A stretch of DNA of 64,000 nucleotides from assembly GCA_018398585.1 (NCBI GenBank), contig JAGTTD010000011.1:16793346-16857345 (forward strand), written 5' to 3'. Source of the stretch: Simmondsia chinensis (Eukaryota > Streptophyta > Magnoliopsida > Caryophyllales > Simmondsiaceae). Made by a program: the position numbers and the translations under genes. Numbering within the stretch: position 1 is the stretch's first letter; every line of letters starts with the position of its first letter. This document shows positions 1 through 10,662 of the stretch, one piece after another. The notes below the pieces were generated by a model, which did no database searches, had not been told where the DNA came from, and worked only from the letters and a program-made list of their open reading frames with translations.

Positions 1-587
1 TGGACAATTGAATTATTATTTTGATTCAAGAGTACATGAAGAAAACAATATAAGTGAAATTATAGACTTCATTATAGTCCAACTGTAATTTCAAAATTCC
101 AATTTCATACCACAGACAACCTAACACAAATACGTTAGTTTTGCGTTTGATTTGGGGAGTCGGCTCTTTGAAATATTTTATTTTTTAATCGCTTTTAGTT
201 TTTTATGTAAATTGTGATTTCCTTTAATCTTGTTTCTTTAGAGAGCTCTTTATTTGATCTTTTCTATCATAATTATTAAATAAAAAAAAAAGAAAATAGA
301 GAATACATCACCTTGTTCACAGTTGCAGCTTTTAAGAGTCAAAATGTGTGGCCACTTTGAAGAGGAAAACATTAAATTACTTTTGGCCCATACCAAAAAC
401 TGAACTATGATTTGTCCAAAAAGAAAAAAAAAACCGATATGTGATTTTCCTTTTCGTCACGGCAACACTATGCTGTAGTCACCCCAATTTTTTTTTAAAA
501 AAAAAGCTGAATTATGTCTTATAATTAAGCTTTATTAAAAAGGTCTTATAAAGTAGTTAGGAATAACAAATAATGATAAATTACATA
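1..587. other. AT-rich non-coding sequence
   Basis: There is no open frame of useful length. The stretch has several A or T runs (around 278, 420 and 490) and no recognised domain. It recurs at 27540-28128 with a few percent differences. I see no promoter or RNA gene in it. Confidence 0.6.
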
Positions 588-974
588 GGGTTATTTATGC
601 TAAAGATCCATATACTTTATCCATTATATCAGTTAGTCATTTTACTTTTAATTGTGTTAATATAGTCCCTATACAATTCAAAAATGTCTCAATTTAATCC
701 TTACAAAAAAAATTTAGGTTAAGTTTTTAATAAAATATTTAATGGTGCAACCACAAATTGAGTTAAATTGAGTAAACAGATGAACATATAATAAGTTGCT
801 TGCATTTAACAAAATTTTGTCATCAAAATTATGATATTAACTTAACTTAAATTTGACCAAATGACTAAATTGACCCATTTTGAAATGTTCTAGAATTAAA
901 TTGATACAATTAAAAATACAAGGACCAAATTGACACAATGGGCAAAGTCAAGGCACCTTTGGCATAAATAACCC
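588..974. mobile_element. MITE with 23-bp inverted ends and 9-bp target duplication (A1)
   Basis: The left end GGGTTATTTATGCTAAAG and the right end, read in reverse complement, GGGTTATTTATGCCAAAG form terminal inverted repeats. They are flanked by AATTACATA (579-587) and AATTATATA (975-983), a 9-bp duplication with one mismatch, which is the size made by Mutator-type transposases. The 387-bp interior is non-coding and carries short diverged copies of a motif like ACCAAATTGACACAATG. The superfamily assignment is inference from the duplication length. Confidence 0.75.
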
Positions 975-1161
975 AATTATATATCAGAGTATTACTTTTT
1001 TTATTTCACAAATTTTATGCAATAATTTTGAGCTAGTTCCGAAAATAATGTCAAAAAATACAAAAAATAATGCCTGAAAAAAAAAAAATCTGCTTTTATA
1101 GGGTCCAGGTCTACAATGGGGCTAGCGTGTAGGGTGGCATGGCACGAGCAAAGCCATGATG

Positions 1162-1410
1162 TAAACTGCATTATCATCAGACGGTTATTAAATCAATATA
1201 ACGAATAAAGAAAGCACGCATAATCTAAATAAACCGTATCATGGGAACGCGGTTAATACTAAAGTAAAATGCATAGAGAAAACACGAATGTTGTTAATGT
1301 AAACAGCATCATGGGGATGCAGTTTACTGACGGAACTGAGCCCTGGAGACGCAGTTGTAAAGTCCCTACACCACATCTTCGGGAAGCGGTTTTAAGCTCG
1401 TATATAAACC
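1162..1410. repeat. 5' subterminal repeat cluster of the MULE (A1)
   Basis: This stretch contains several imperfect copies, in both orientations, of a motif built on AAACCGCATCATGGGAACGCGGTTTA-like halves (for example near 1165, 1229, 1301 and 1385). It stands out as GC-containing islands in AT-rich DNA. The same motif recurs, inverted, at the other end (12838-13118). Subterminal repeats of this sort are typical transposase-binding regions in plant DNA transposons; binding here is inferred. Confidence 0.6.
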
Positions 1411-1799
1411 CTCATTTTTTCCCTAGACCTACTTCTAATGCAAACCTTTCGACTCCACATTGCTGCCATCCCTAGCATGCATTACGTTGTCCCCTGCCAC
1501 GGTCGTCCCGCCGCTTCGCATGCCGATGGTCCTATCAGGTCACCATTGCCGGACTTATTCGATCACTACTGCATTTCTCAATTGGACTTCATAACTACGG
1601 TAATTTTAAGATTTTTTTTTTTGAAATATTATTTTTAGTTCTAAAAATACTTATTGTTATATTGTAGTTGATATTCGTTTTGTTTTCTGGGTTTATTTTA
1701 CATTTTTAGTTAGTGCTTATGTTGAATATGTTTTACATATTTGAATGTTGTTTTGTTCCACCTACCTTAACTTTATTTAATTATTATTTTTGTTAGAAT

Positions 1800-3640
1800 A
1801 TGGCTCCTTTGACACATCTTATAATATGTCATTGAGGTGGAATTGTAGAGAAAAATGGTGAGCATATCAATTATATTGGGGGTTATATCAGTATAATGTT
1901 TGTTAGAAAAGATGTCAGTTTTAGTGAATTGATGAATTTGTTGCATCAACATAGTAATATTGACCAAATTATTGTTAATTTAAAAGTGAAATGTGGTATT
2001 CATTCTGCACACGAGCATCAAATGGTTGATCTTCTTAATGATGATTCATTAGAAGCTATGTATTGATACATAGAGCTATAAAAGGAGCCTATAACAGATT
2101 TTGTATAGAAGTTCAGCTGGAAAAATTTGAATGTTTATGCGGGAAATCGCCTACCCATTTATCACTCAACTTATATGTATTCATCACCTTATTCAAATTT
2201 GTTGTCATCCATTGAAACACAATCTTACTGGCAAAGCATGATGCATTATCCTCTATCTTACATGGGGTATGGGTTTGGTCCAAGTATGCCCCAAAATTAT
2301 GTGATTAATACTCGTATTTTGGTTCATCCAACTCCATTATTGGATTGTCCTACCAATAACTCAATTCGATGTAACTCCGGAATGGGTCGACTTGGTGCAT
2401 CAATTAGCCATAGTGGGCAAGATCGTATTTCAGTTTGTCCAACTTCATTGTTGGAATGTCCTATCCATAACTCAATTCCATGTGATTCTGAAATGAGTCG
2501 AGTTGGTGCATCAAGTACCCATAACGGGGAAGCTGTGAGTATCCCTAGTGAAGGATGCTCAATGTCACAATCTAATCCTATGATGAAATATGTGGAACAA
2601 GGTGATGGTGATGACAGAGTATTTGTCAGTATTGCTTATGATGATAGTGATCAGGGATATTTCACAGAAGATAAATACAATGAGCAAATTGATGAAATAG
2701 TAAGGGAGCTTGACATGACGATGGGGATGACGATTCCTTTGATTAGAGGATTAATGAAATTGAAAGGGAGTTTGAATGTGATGACAGAGATGAAGATCCT
2801 ATTAGTGCTTGTTCTCCTGTCCCTAAATTTTCTCATATTGATGAAATTCCCTATGTCGAGCCTGATGAATTTAATTTTCACTTTGATTCTAAGCATGAGT
2901 TTGCAGTGGAACAACTTTTTCATACCAAAAAAAAATCTTTGATAGACGCTATTAAAGAGTATTCCGTAAGTAGATATCAATTTTATAAGACAGTTGAACC
3001 AAATCCAGGTTTGTTGGTGATAAAATGTTCGAAGAGGAGTTATTGTCCATGGTGGTTAAGGGCTTGAGTCATAGATCTGTAATTCCTTCACTTCATAGTT
3101 ATAAAGTACAAAGGCCCTCACACATGTGATTGATGTGTTTAACCAGAATCATTTCTTGGTGAGCTCCCCCTTCATTACCCAACATGTGATGGAGCTTGCT
3201 AGAACACAAGTTTCGATTACTGTGAGCTCTATTGCTCGAGTTATCTCCAATTGTTTTCAATTAAATATCATATACAAAACGGCTTGGTTGGCTAAATAAA
3301 GAGAAATTGGCAATATATTTGGCACATTTGAGGACCCATATGCAATGCTTCCCCAATTTTTTAGAGCCATCAAGAGATCAAATCCTGGTACAAAAACTGT
3401 ATTCAGAAGTATCTGAACTTCAGGCCCTTTTGTCCACTTTTTCGACAAAGCCTTTTGGTTGTTTGGGGCAGCTATACAGGGGTTTCGGTATTATCAATGT
3501 GTCAACTCAATTCATGGTACACACCTTTATGGTAGGTATAAGAGAGCATTGTATACTTGTGATGGGCATTCTCACTTGTCGACACCATGTCACTCGATTG
3601 TGAGGTGCTTGGGAGGTGGACAATTGGTATCTAGACTATG
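1800..3640 (+). pseudogene. MULE transposase (N-terminal half), decayed (A1)
   Basis: The start is the ATG at 1800, just after a likely splice acceptor (TTTTTGTTAG). The first 100 residues resemble the N-terminal domain of plant MuDR-type transposases (YIGGYISIMFVRKDVSF; later SAHEH). An acidic region follows, then the zinc-finger/DNA-binding segment (DAIKEYSVSRYQFYKTVEPN, then a CPWWLRA motif), then WLAK...IFGTFEDPYAMLPQFFRAI and GTHLYGRYK at about 3510. The catalytic motif SIDGTHLYG reads SIHGTHLYG, so the first catalytic Asp is lost. Stops near 1834, 2064 and 3297 and a frameshift near 2715 break the frame. After about 3560 the rest of the catalytic core and the SWIM zinc finger are absent, and the PMD gene begins. 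It is non-functional. Confidence 0.85.
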
Positions 3641-4366
3641 TTAGGCGTGTTGGACTTTTTAGAGTCCATAGAATGATTAGTGTATCTCTGGATCATCCTC
3701 TCATCATTGCATTGTTTGAGAGGTGGCGACAAGAGCCCACACCTTTCACCTGACATTTGGGGAGGCAATAATCACCCAGCAAGATGTTGCTATCTCAATG
3801 GTGCAGAGGGTAAATGGATATCCCGTCACCAATAGTAGTGACGTAGATTGGGCTGCATACTTGGGGTTCGGCCTACCACTGCTATGTTGTGTGGCTCCTC
3901 TTTGAGATTTACCTAACTTCGTCAACACTTCTCCCACTTGCCTGCTGCTGCCATAGATATTCACATCAAACATGCTATGAAAGCATATATTTTCACATTA
4001 ATTTGTGGCATGTTATTTGGAGATAAGATGGGAAACAAGATACAGTACGTATACTACATTTGCTCCATGATTGGGATACAACGGCACGATATAGTTGGGA
4101 AAATGCGGTGTTAGCTTTCATGTACCGACAACTATGGCAGGAATCAAGGCGAGGAGTACAAAAGATTAAAAGCCCTCTTACTCTTGCACAGGTTTTATAT
4201 ATTTTCTTCTGTAAAAATTTTATTTTTTATATGACCATATTCTTGATTTGTGTTATTTTTTCATAAACATATAGTTAGGGGCATGGGCAGATTTCTCTAG
4301 GTCATCCAGACCAAGCTCCGCATATTTGTAGAGATGCTGATGATCCACTTTGATGCAGATATTTTG
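3620..4366 (+). pseudogene. Plant mobile domain (PMD/MAIN-like) gene, 5' part, decayed (A1)
   Basis: Translation gives YVRRVGLFRVHRMISVSLDH, PLIIALFERWRQE, then after a frameshift at about 3745 HTFHLTFGEAIITQQDVAIS and NGYPVT. This is the conserved order of PMD proteins (RVGL..H...LDHPLI.ALVERWRPET.TFHL..GE.TITLQDV). Further on come YSWENAVLAFMYRQLW (near 4090) and LTLAQ/LGAWADFS across a likely 83-bp intron (4192-4274, GT...AG). The reading then ends where a gypsy LTR inserts (4370). PMD proteins are known both as host genes (MAIN, MAIL1) and inside plant transposons. Stops and frameshifts show this copy is dead. Confidence 0.8.
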
Positions 4367-4369
4367 TTA

Positions 4370-4720
4370 TGATTCAAGATCAAACTTGAATCATAAACTT
4401 GAGATAATAAAGTATGAGACGAGGAAAGAAGTGAAAGAGATGAGAATTAGAGAGAAATTAGGGTTGAAGGAGGAAAGAGATCAATTTTCTATTTTATGAA
4501 TCAAGAATGCAAGACAGTTTGCTTATGTATACACAAAATGTAAGACGGCTCAAAACAAAGCATCAAAACAAGCCTAAACCAACTTAACAAGCTTTCCTGC
4601 CAAAACAAGCCTTACTCGCTAACTAACCAAACCAATTTCCCCGCCAAAATTACATTTGAATTAACAATGAGAAATTCACAGCTAAAATGAGCTAAAGATG
4701 TAGAAAATCCTTCACGGTCA
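4370..4720 (-). repeat. 3' LTR of the gypsy element (A1)
   Basis: The 351-bp LTR begins TGATTCAAG on the plus strand and ends CGGTCA; on the element's own strand it reads TGACCGTGAAGG...CTTGAATCA. It is visibly diverged from its partner at 9345-9694. A polypurine tract (element strand GAGGAGAGGG, plus-strand 4729-4738) lies just inside it, as expected for the 3' side. Confidence 0.9.
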
Positions 4721-4736
4721 TGACGATACCCTCTCC

Positions 4737-6060
4737 TCAAGAACATTCTTGCCCTAAGAATGAAGAAGAAGGAAATTGGCTTCGAATGAACTTCAAATTT
4801 TCCCAACCTGCATCTATTAAATCCAAGTTGGCCCATTGAATCAAAACTTCTTCCATTGATTTGCCCTTCTGTTGCACCAAACGAGATCCAAGCACTGCTG
4901 TAGGAGCTTGCACCAAGGTTCCACTGCTTGCTGCCACTAGAGGCTTAGTTGAACAATCTTTTCCTTCTGCCCTATGCCTTTTTAAAAGAGAAACATGAAA
5001 CATAGGGTGAACAAAAGAATTAGGAGGGAGCTCCAACCTATAAGCCAAACTTCCCAACTTTTTTAACACCTTATAGGGACCAAAGTAACGAGCACACAAC
5101 TTGACATTCTTGCGCACAGCTACTGAGGTCAGTCCGTAAGGCTAAAGCTTAAGATACACTAAATCTCCAACTGCAAAGGACTTGTTAGTATGCTTCTTAT
5201 AAGCAAAATACTTCATTCTTGACTGAGCTAATTGTAAATTGACTTTTAATTGCTAAACTAATTATCTCCTTTGTGATAGAAGATCATTGACCTCTACAAC
5301 ATGAGAAGACACACCCTGAAGCACCATTGGTGATGGAGGATCGTACCCATATAAAGCAGTAAAGGGAGTAGTCCTAATGGCAGAATGAAAATGAGTATTA
5401 TGCCAGAACTCTGCCAAGGACAATCACCGAGATCAGTGCTTAGGATAGGTGAATGTCATGCACCTCAAATACTGCTCAACACACTGATTCACCCTCTCAG
5501 TTTGTACATCTATCTTAGAGTGATATGATGAGCTGAGACCGAGTGTTAAGCCCAACAACATGAATAATTCTCGTTAGAACTAACTAGTGAACATCCTATC
5601 CCATATGAGACAATGGATTGAGGCAAACCATGGAACTTATAGATGTTGTTAAGGAACATCCTGGCCAATTTTTCTACAGAAATAAGATGACTCAAAGCAA
5701 TGAAGTGGTTGAATTTTGTAAATCAATCCACAATGACCCATATCACTTCCTTGCCATCAGCTTTAGGCAATCCCTCCACAAAATCCATGCTAATATGCTG
5801 CCAGGCTCTATCAGGAATTAGCAAAGGTAGCAATAACCCTGGATATTAAACATGATCTGACTTGGTCCTCTGGAAAACATCACACCCTTGAACATACTAT
5901 TTAACACCCTTCTTAGCTCTAGTCCAGCAGAAGTATTGTTTAAGCCTCTTGTAGGTACCATCAATTCCTAAATGTCCACCCCAATCAGATGAGTGGAAGG
6001 CCTGAATTATTTGTCTTCTCAATTCAGCAGAGGCTCCTACATACACCTGCCCTTTAATTC
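4737..6060 (-). pseudogene. Gypsy integrase with C-terminal chromodomain-like region, decayed (A1)
   Basis: Minus-strand translation from about 6040 gives the integrase zinc-binding region (HSSDWGGHLGIDGTYKRLKQ), then [21 protein letters not shown] with the first catalytic Asp (near 5780), GLPQSIV and later EFWHNTHFHSAIRTTPF. The last 126 residues (5117-4737) read KNVKLCARYFGPYKVLKK, PMFHVSLLKR, then VLIQWANLDLIDAGWE, matching the end of plant chromovirus polyproteins. Internal stops near 5522, 5259 and 5143 break the frame. The function would have been DNA integration; the chromodomain-like tail is thought to guide targeting to heterochromatin in related elements. Confidence 0.85.
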
Positions 6061-6091
6061 TCACAATTCCATTTATAATAGTGGCTTTTGC

Positions 6092-7440
6092 TTATGCAAT
6101 TGTTGAGTTGTTCACACTGTAAGCTGTGATACAATCAGTAGCAAACTTATCTCCTTCATAGGACTTGCACACTTCTTCCATCCAATCAAGCAAAACACAT
6201 GAAATGGCAAAGCATGAACTAGATTCACTTCCCTCTAATCTTCTTAAAAGGGCTTCAGCAACTAAATGTTCTCTACCACTACAATATTCAATTGAATAAC
6301 TCAAACCCAACATGTTCATAAGTTCTTTTCATTGCGCTTTAGTGGTGATTCTATTCAAGAAGATACTTAAGGCTTGGTGATCAGTTCTAATGATGAAATG
6401 ATGACCCTCAAGATAATGTCTCCACTTTTGCATAGGCATAAGTATAGCTAAGTATTCCATTTGATAAATGGAGAGCTACTAATTCTTGGGACTTAGGGCC
6501 TGACTAAGAAATTCCACTAGTCTTCCTTTTTGAGACAGGACTACTCTTGCTCCCATACTGCTGGCATCAGCCTCCAAAACAAAGGACTCACCAAAATTTT
6601 CCATGATTAAGACTGGTGCTGAACAAATGGCTAGCTTGAGACCTTTAAATGCTTCCTGAGCAGCCTCAGACCATAGGAATGCATCCTTTTTTAAAAGATC
6701 AGTTAATGGCTTAGCAACTACTTCATACCTAGCTATGAATGTTCTGTAGTATCCAGTCAGTCCAAGAAATCCTCTCAGCTACTTTAGGTTTAGTGGAATA
6801 GGTCACTACTTCATCGCTTGCATCTTTCTTGGATCTATTGCCACTGCCTCACTTGAAACTATGTGTCCCAAGTATTCCACTTGAATCTGAGCAAACGAGC
6901 ATTTAGAAAGCTTAGCGTACAACTTGTTCTTGCGCATAATCTAAAAGACTTGTCTAAGATGCTCGACATGAAGTTCCAGTGAAGGATTGTAAACCAGTAT
7001 GTCGTCAAAGAATACCAGCACAAACTTCCTCAGATAAGCTTTGAACACCTGATTCATCAATGTTTGAAATGTAGCTGGAGCATTGGTTAAACCAAAAGGC
7101 ACAACCACAAATTCGTACTGCCCGTGATGTGGTCCTAAAGGTAGTCTTGTGAATGTCCTTGTCCAATAGTCTAATCTAATAATATCCCTGCCTCAGATCC
7201 AACTTGGAATAATACTGGGATCCATTAAGCTCATCTGGCAGATCATCAATAATAGGAATTGGAAACTTGTCTATGATTGTGAGAGAATTGAGATGCCTAT
7301 AATCAACACACATTCGAGAAGATCCATCCGTCTTCTTAACAAGGATCACAGGAGAAGCAAAAGGGCTACGTCTAATTAAATTTGTCTTTAGAAGTTCCTC
7401 CACCTATCTTTCAATCTCACTTTTCTTAAAGTGAGGATAT
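6092..7440 (-). pseudogene. Gypsy reverse transcriptase and RNase H, decayed (A1)
   Basis: Residues from 7403 downwards read [30 protein letters not shown], then [10 protein letters not shown]: the RT fingers and the first catalytic Asp. After a frameshift come [18 protein letters not shown] and VFFDDILVY near 7000, the YxDD-type catalytic box. The RNase H/tether region follows (HHFIIRTD..ALSIFL near 6390; YSIEYCSGREHLVAEALLRR). Stops and frameshifts occur around 7180, 6900, 6780 and 6480. It copied element RNA into DNA in the ancestor; it is inactive here. Confidence 0.88.
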
Positions 7441-7901
7441 TTATAGGGCCTTAGATTAACTGGATTGGAGTTGAACTTAAAGAGGCATAGCATGATCCAA
7501 GACTCTCTTAGGTGGCAATGTGGTTGGCCGAGCAAACAAATCTTCATACTCTTGTAACAATCTTTCAATAGAAGGGTTACAAGTCACTTAAGATGTCTCT
7601 GGACTAGCAGTGATGGAGAATAAATGCCCAATCCACTGATATTTGCCCTTTCTGACCATCTTCTCAAGGCTCTTGCCATTCATCATTTGCAATTGTCCAC
7701 ACTCATAATTCCTTACAATATCACACTCTGACCTTCTCTTTCAAAAGAAACAGACAGCTAAGAAAAATCAAAGATCAAAGGGCTAATGGTTTTCATCCAA
7801 TCCACCCTTAGGACCATATCACATCCCCCCAACTTAAGTACTCTGAAATTATACTCAAATTGGTGTCCTTGCATCCTCCAACAGGAACCTTTAAATTTCA
7901 T

Positions 7902-8309
7902 CTATGTGATCATTGAATTGCCATCAGCAACTGGTATAGCTAAAGGACTAGTCTTGATCATCTCATGCCCCACCATCTTCACTACCTTTGGATCCACAAA
8001 ACTATGTGTGCTACCACTATCTATCAAAATCAGCATATGCTTGGGTCCAACCTCTCCTTTGATTTTTATAGTATTGTGAGAACCATTTCCAGTTATAGCT
8101 CTTATAGATGTCTCCATTTCATCATCCTCAAAGTCCTCTTGCTCTTCTTCTTCCTGATTCCCATCAACGTCCTCAACATCCTGAACCTCAATGTCATCAC
8201 AGGCCTCTGCTCCAGTGATTGTCATCAATAGCTTGGGATTACATTTATGTCCTAAGAAGTACTTCTGGTTACATTTAAAACACAATCTTTGATTCTTCTT
8301 TTCCTCCAA
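7902..8309 (-). pseudogene. Gypsy gag zinc knuckle and aspartic protease (A1)
   Basis: This open minus-strand piece of 135 codons begins with a CCHC-like knuckle (CFKCNQKYFLGHKC), an acidic linker (EEEEQEDFEDDE) and the retropepsin motif LIDSGSTHSFVDPKVV, with catalytic Asp in DSG. It would process the polyprotein. It is separated from gag proper (8343-8717) by a stop and from RT by frameshifts. Confidence 0.88.
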
Positions 8310-8342
8310 ACTTAATGCCTTTGAACCACCAGTAGGAGTTGT

Positions 8343-9229
8343 CTACTGATTAGATAATGATTGAGGAGGCTTGGTCTTTTGTCCATCAGAACTAGCTAAG
8401 ACTATAGCTTCCATCAATTTTGCTTTGGAGAATGCCTGAGTCAATGTTGCTGGGTTCAATGCCTTAACCAAAATTTTAATTCTTGGTTTAAGGCCACTTA
8501 TGAACCTGGATATGTAATAAGATTCATTAGCTTTGGGGCTAACTGTCAACATTCTAGCCCTCAAATTCTCAAAACAAGTCATATATTCGCTCACTGAAGA
8601 TGTTTGAGCCAATTTGTTGAAATGATGGATCACCTCACCAGAATCCTCTTCTCCAAACCTCTCATAAAGTTCATTTACGAACTCAGGCCAAGTTAGGGAT
8701 GGATTACTGCGTATCAAGCTGTAGTACTAGACTTCATGATCTCCATGTAGATATACCACAGCTAACTCCAGCTTCTATGTGTCATCTACATGATAGAATC
8801 TAAAGTACCTCTCACACCTCTTAATCCATGACTGAGTTGCTTTCCATCAAATGATTCAATTTCAACATAAAGCTATCTGAATCCCTGACTTCTTCCACTA
8901 ACTATTCCATTCTCACTAGATCCTAAGGACTGAGGTTGCAAGATGTCTGGAGGACGATCGTGATGACTGGCAGCTGATAATACACCAGCTCCTGCAAGTT
9001 GATTCTACCAAGTGATTTGCTACTGTAATCCATTAAGCTTCGATTCAACGTGCTGAGAGTGTTGATCTAACTTCTCAGCTAACTTTTGATCATGTGATTG
9101 TTGCATCCTTACAAACATTTCTGCCATTTTCTCCATTTGAAGTCTCAATTGTTCAAATTGATTAACTTCTAAATTAGTTCCAGCGTTTGCACCAAATAGC
9201 AGCAGCATAAGTAGCATTAGTAACAGCAT
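8343..9229 (-). pseudogene. Gypsy gag capsid region, decayed (A1)
   Basis: Two open pieces are visible. Residues from 9229 form a coiled-coil-like N-terminal part (VNQFEQLRLQMEKMAEMFVR). The piece at 8717-8343 holds the retrotransposon gag domain (WPEFVNELYERFGEED, then EYMTCFENLRARML, ESYYISRFISGLKPRIK). Stops between 9019 and 8718 separate them. Confidence 0.82.
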
Positions 9230-9325
9230 TTGCTAGAGTTGTCAGTCCGCCAGCCATTGGTGCCGTCTTCCTGCATCTAGCCCGCTCCAATTAATCAGCA
9301 AGCAATCAATCGGCAGCGAACACAA

Positions 9326-9337
9326 GCTCTAATACCA
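9326..9337 (-). other. Primer binding site of the gypsy element (A1)
   Basis: On the element strand the sequence is TGGTATTAGAGC, one mismatch from the complement of the 3' end of initiator tRNA-Met (TGGTATCAGAGC). It sits 7 bases inside the 5' LTR. Confidence 0.85.
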
Positions 9338-9344
9338 ATTCTTA

Positions 9345-9694
9345 TGATTCAAGATCAAACTTGAATCATAAACTTGAGATAATAGAGTATGAGTTGAGAA
9401 GAGAAGTGAAAGAGATGAGAATTAGAGAGAAATTAGGGTTAAGAAAAGAAATAGATCAATTTTCTATTCAATGAATCAAGAATACAAGATATTTTGCTTA
9501 TTTATACGCAAGATGAAAGACGGCTAAAAACAAAGCATCAAAACAGGCTTAAACCGACTTAACAAGCTTTCCCGCCAAAACAAGCCTTACTCACTAACTA
9601 ATTAAACCAATTTCTCCGCAAAAATTACACTTGAATGAACAATGAGAAATTCACAGCTAAAATTAGCTAAAGATGCAAAAAATCCTTACGGTCA
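9345..9694 (-). repeat. 5' LTR of the gypsy element (A1)
   Basis: The 350-bp partner of the LTR at 4370-4720 has TG...CA ends, with the primer binding site just inside and the TGATA target copy just outside. No promoter element was resolved in it. Confidence 0.9.
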
Positions 9695-9769
9695 TGATAT
9701 ATTTTTATAATTTAATAAAGTTGAGTAATAATAGTTGAATTTATGTACTTATTGAATCAAATTTTGTTT

Positions 9770-10600
9770 GGCAGTTGATTATATGATTTTTCTCGTATAG
9801 ATGCACCGAGAAATTTTATGTACTATAGGTGTGCCCTTAATTTACAGATAAATAATCAGGTGAAAATTGTATTTATGTTTATGTCTGTATTTGCATTTTT
9901 ATTCATTATTTATAAAAAATCTTTCATATTTAATTTTAGATGGTATGGACTCCATACATAAATGAGATAATTGCATCTCTTCTAGCCATATGTTGCCTTT
10001 GTCAGCATATTTGGCGTAGTGTAGAGACACTCATCTGTTTTGATGTAGTTGAGTGGCATTTTGAGGATCCTGTGATGCACCAATATCGAACGTAGCACGG
10101 TATCTCGATTAATACCAGTCCCTTTGTTGATTTACATGCCATTGATCGACGAGATAAACATGGGGTATATTTAATTGTAGATGGTATGGACTTCGTACAC
10201 AAATGACATAATTGCATCTCTTCTAGCTATATGCTGCCTTTGTCAGCATATTTGGCGTAGTGTAGTGACACTCATTTGTTTGATGTAGTTGAGTGGCATT
10301 TTATGGATCTTATGATGCACCAGTATTGAACGTAGTAGGGTATCTCAATTAATACCAGTCCCTTTGTTGATTTACAAGCCATTGATCGACGCGATAAACA
10401 TGGGTCGATTGTGTGAGACATCATGAAGTGTTTTGCTGTAGGATAGATGGCGTAGTACGTAGTATCCTCTCTTCCTATCATTGCCCTCTCCCCGACAATG
10501 GCCCATAATGTCATGGTACCGGCACATCACAAGGTTGAAAATAACGCCACCACTGAACATCCACGAGATAGCTATCTTCCAATTCAATCAAATAAAGCGT
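9770..10600 (+). pseudogene. PMD gene, 3' part, with intron and duplicated exon (A1)
   Basis: The PMD reading resumes after the gypsy element: FSRIDAPRNFMYYRCALNLQ, an 80-bp intron (9860-9939, GT...AG), then MVWTPYINEIIASL, WRSVETLICFDVVEWHFED and PVMHQY. These match the C-terminal PMD motif (W.PY.....A.LP...WR...PLICF.VVEWH.PDRVMRQFG). A tandem copy of about 239 bp (10166-10403) repeats this exon including its splice acceptor. Stops are present (for example at 10096), so it is a pseudogene. The two PMD parts flank the gypsy insertion and belong to one former gene. Confidence 0.78.
9927..10403 (+). repeat. Tandem duplication of a PMD exon (two copies, A1)
   Basis: Copy 1 is about 9927-10165 and copy 2 about 10166-10403. 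Both start with a pyrimidine-rich stretch ending in TAG followed by ATGGTATGGACT and end at GATAAACATGGG. Each copy therefore brings its own 3' splice site. The same duplication is in A2 (37466-37943), so it is older than the segmental duplication. Confidence 0.85.
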
Positions 10601-10662
10601 ATCTAGTACATATTTTTACTTTATTCTTTTAAATTTAAAAATTAATATTGAAAACATATTCT

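Larger units (their letters stand above)
4370..9694 (-). mobile_element. Ty3/gypsy chromovirus-like retrotransposon inserted in the PMD gene (A1)
   Basis: The 5.3-kb element lies on the minus strand, bounded by LTRs of about 350 bp (9345-9694 as 5' LTR, 4370-4720 as 3' LTR) with TG...CA ends, and flanked by TGTTA (4365-4369) and TGATA (9695-9699), a 5-bp target duplication with one mismatch. Reading from 9344 downwards come a tRNA-Met type primer site, gag, a zinc knuckle with protease, reverse transcriptase, RNase H, integrase and a C-terminal chromodomain-like stretch. This order (RT before integrase) defines Ty3/gypsy. Many stops and frameshifts make it inactive. Confidence 0.92.

Noticed and set aside
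1080..1115. Possible MULE left end at TTTTATAGGGTCCA, paired with TGGACCAAATAAAAG at 13153
   Set aside because: The right partner is also in the U2 and U3 spacers, which have no MULE, so it belongs to the spacer.
10002..10587. Minus-strand frames in the PMD 3' part
   Set aside because: They are antisense shadows of the plus-strand PMD exon copies.
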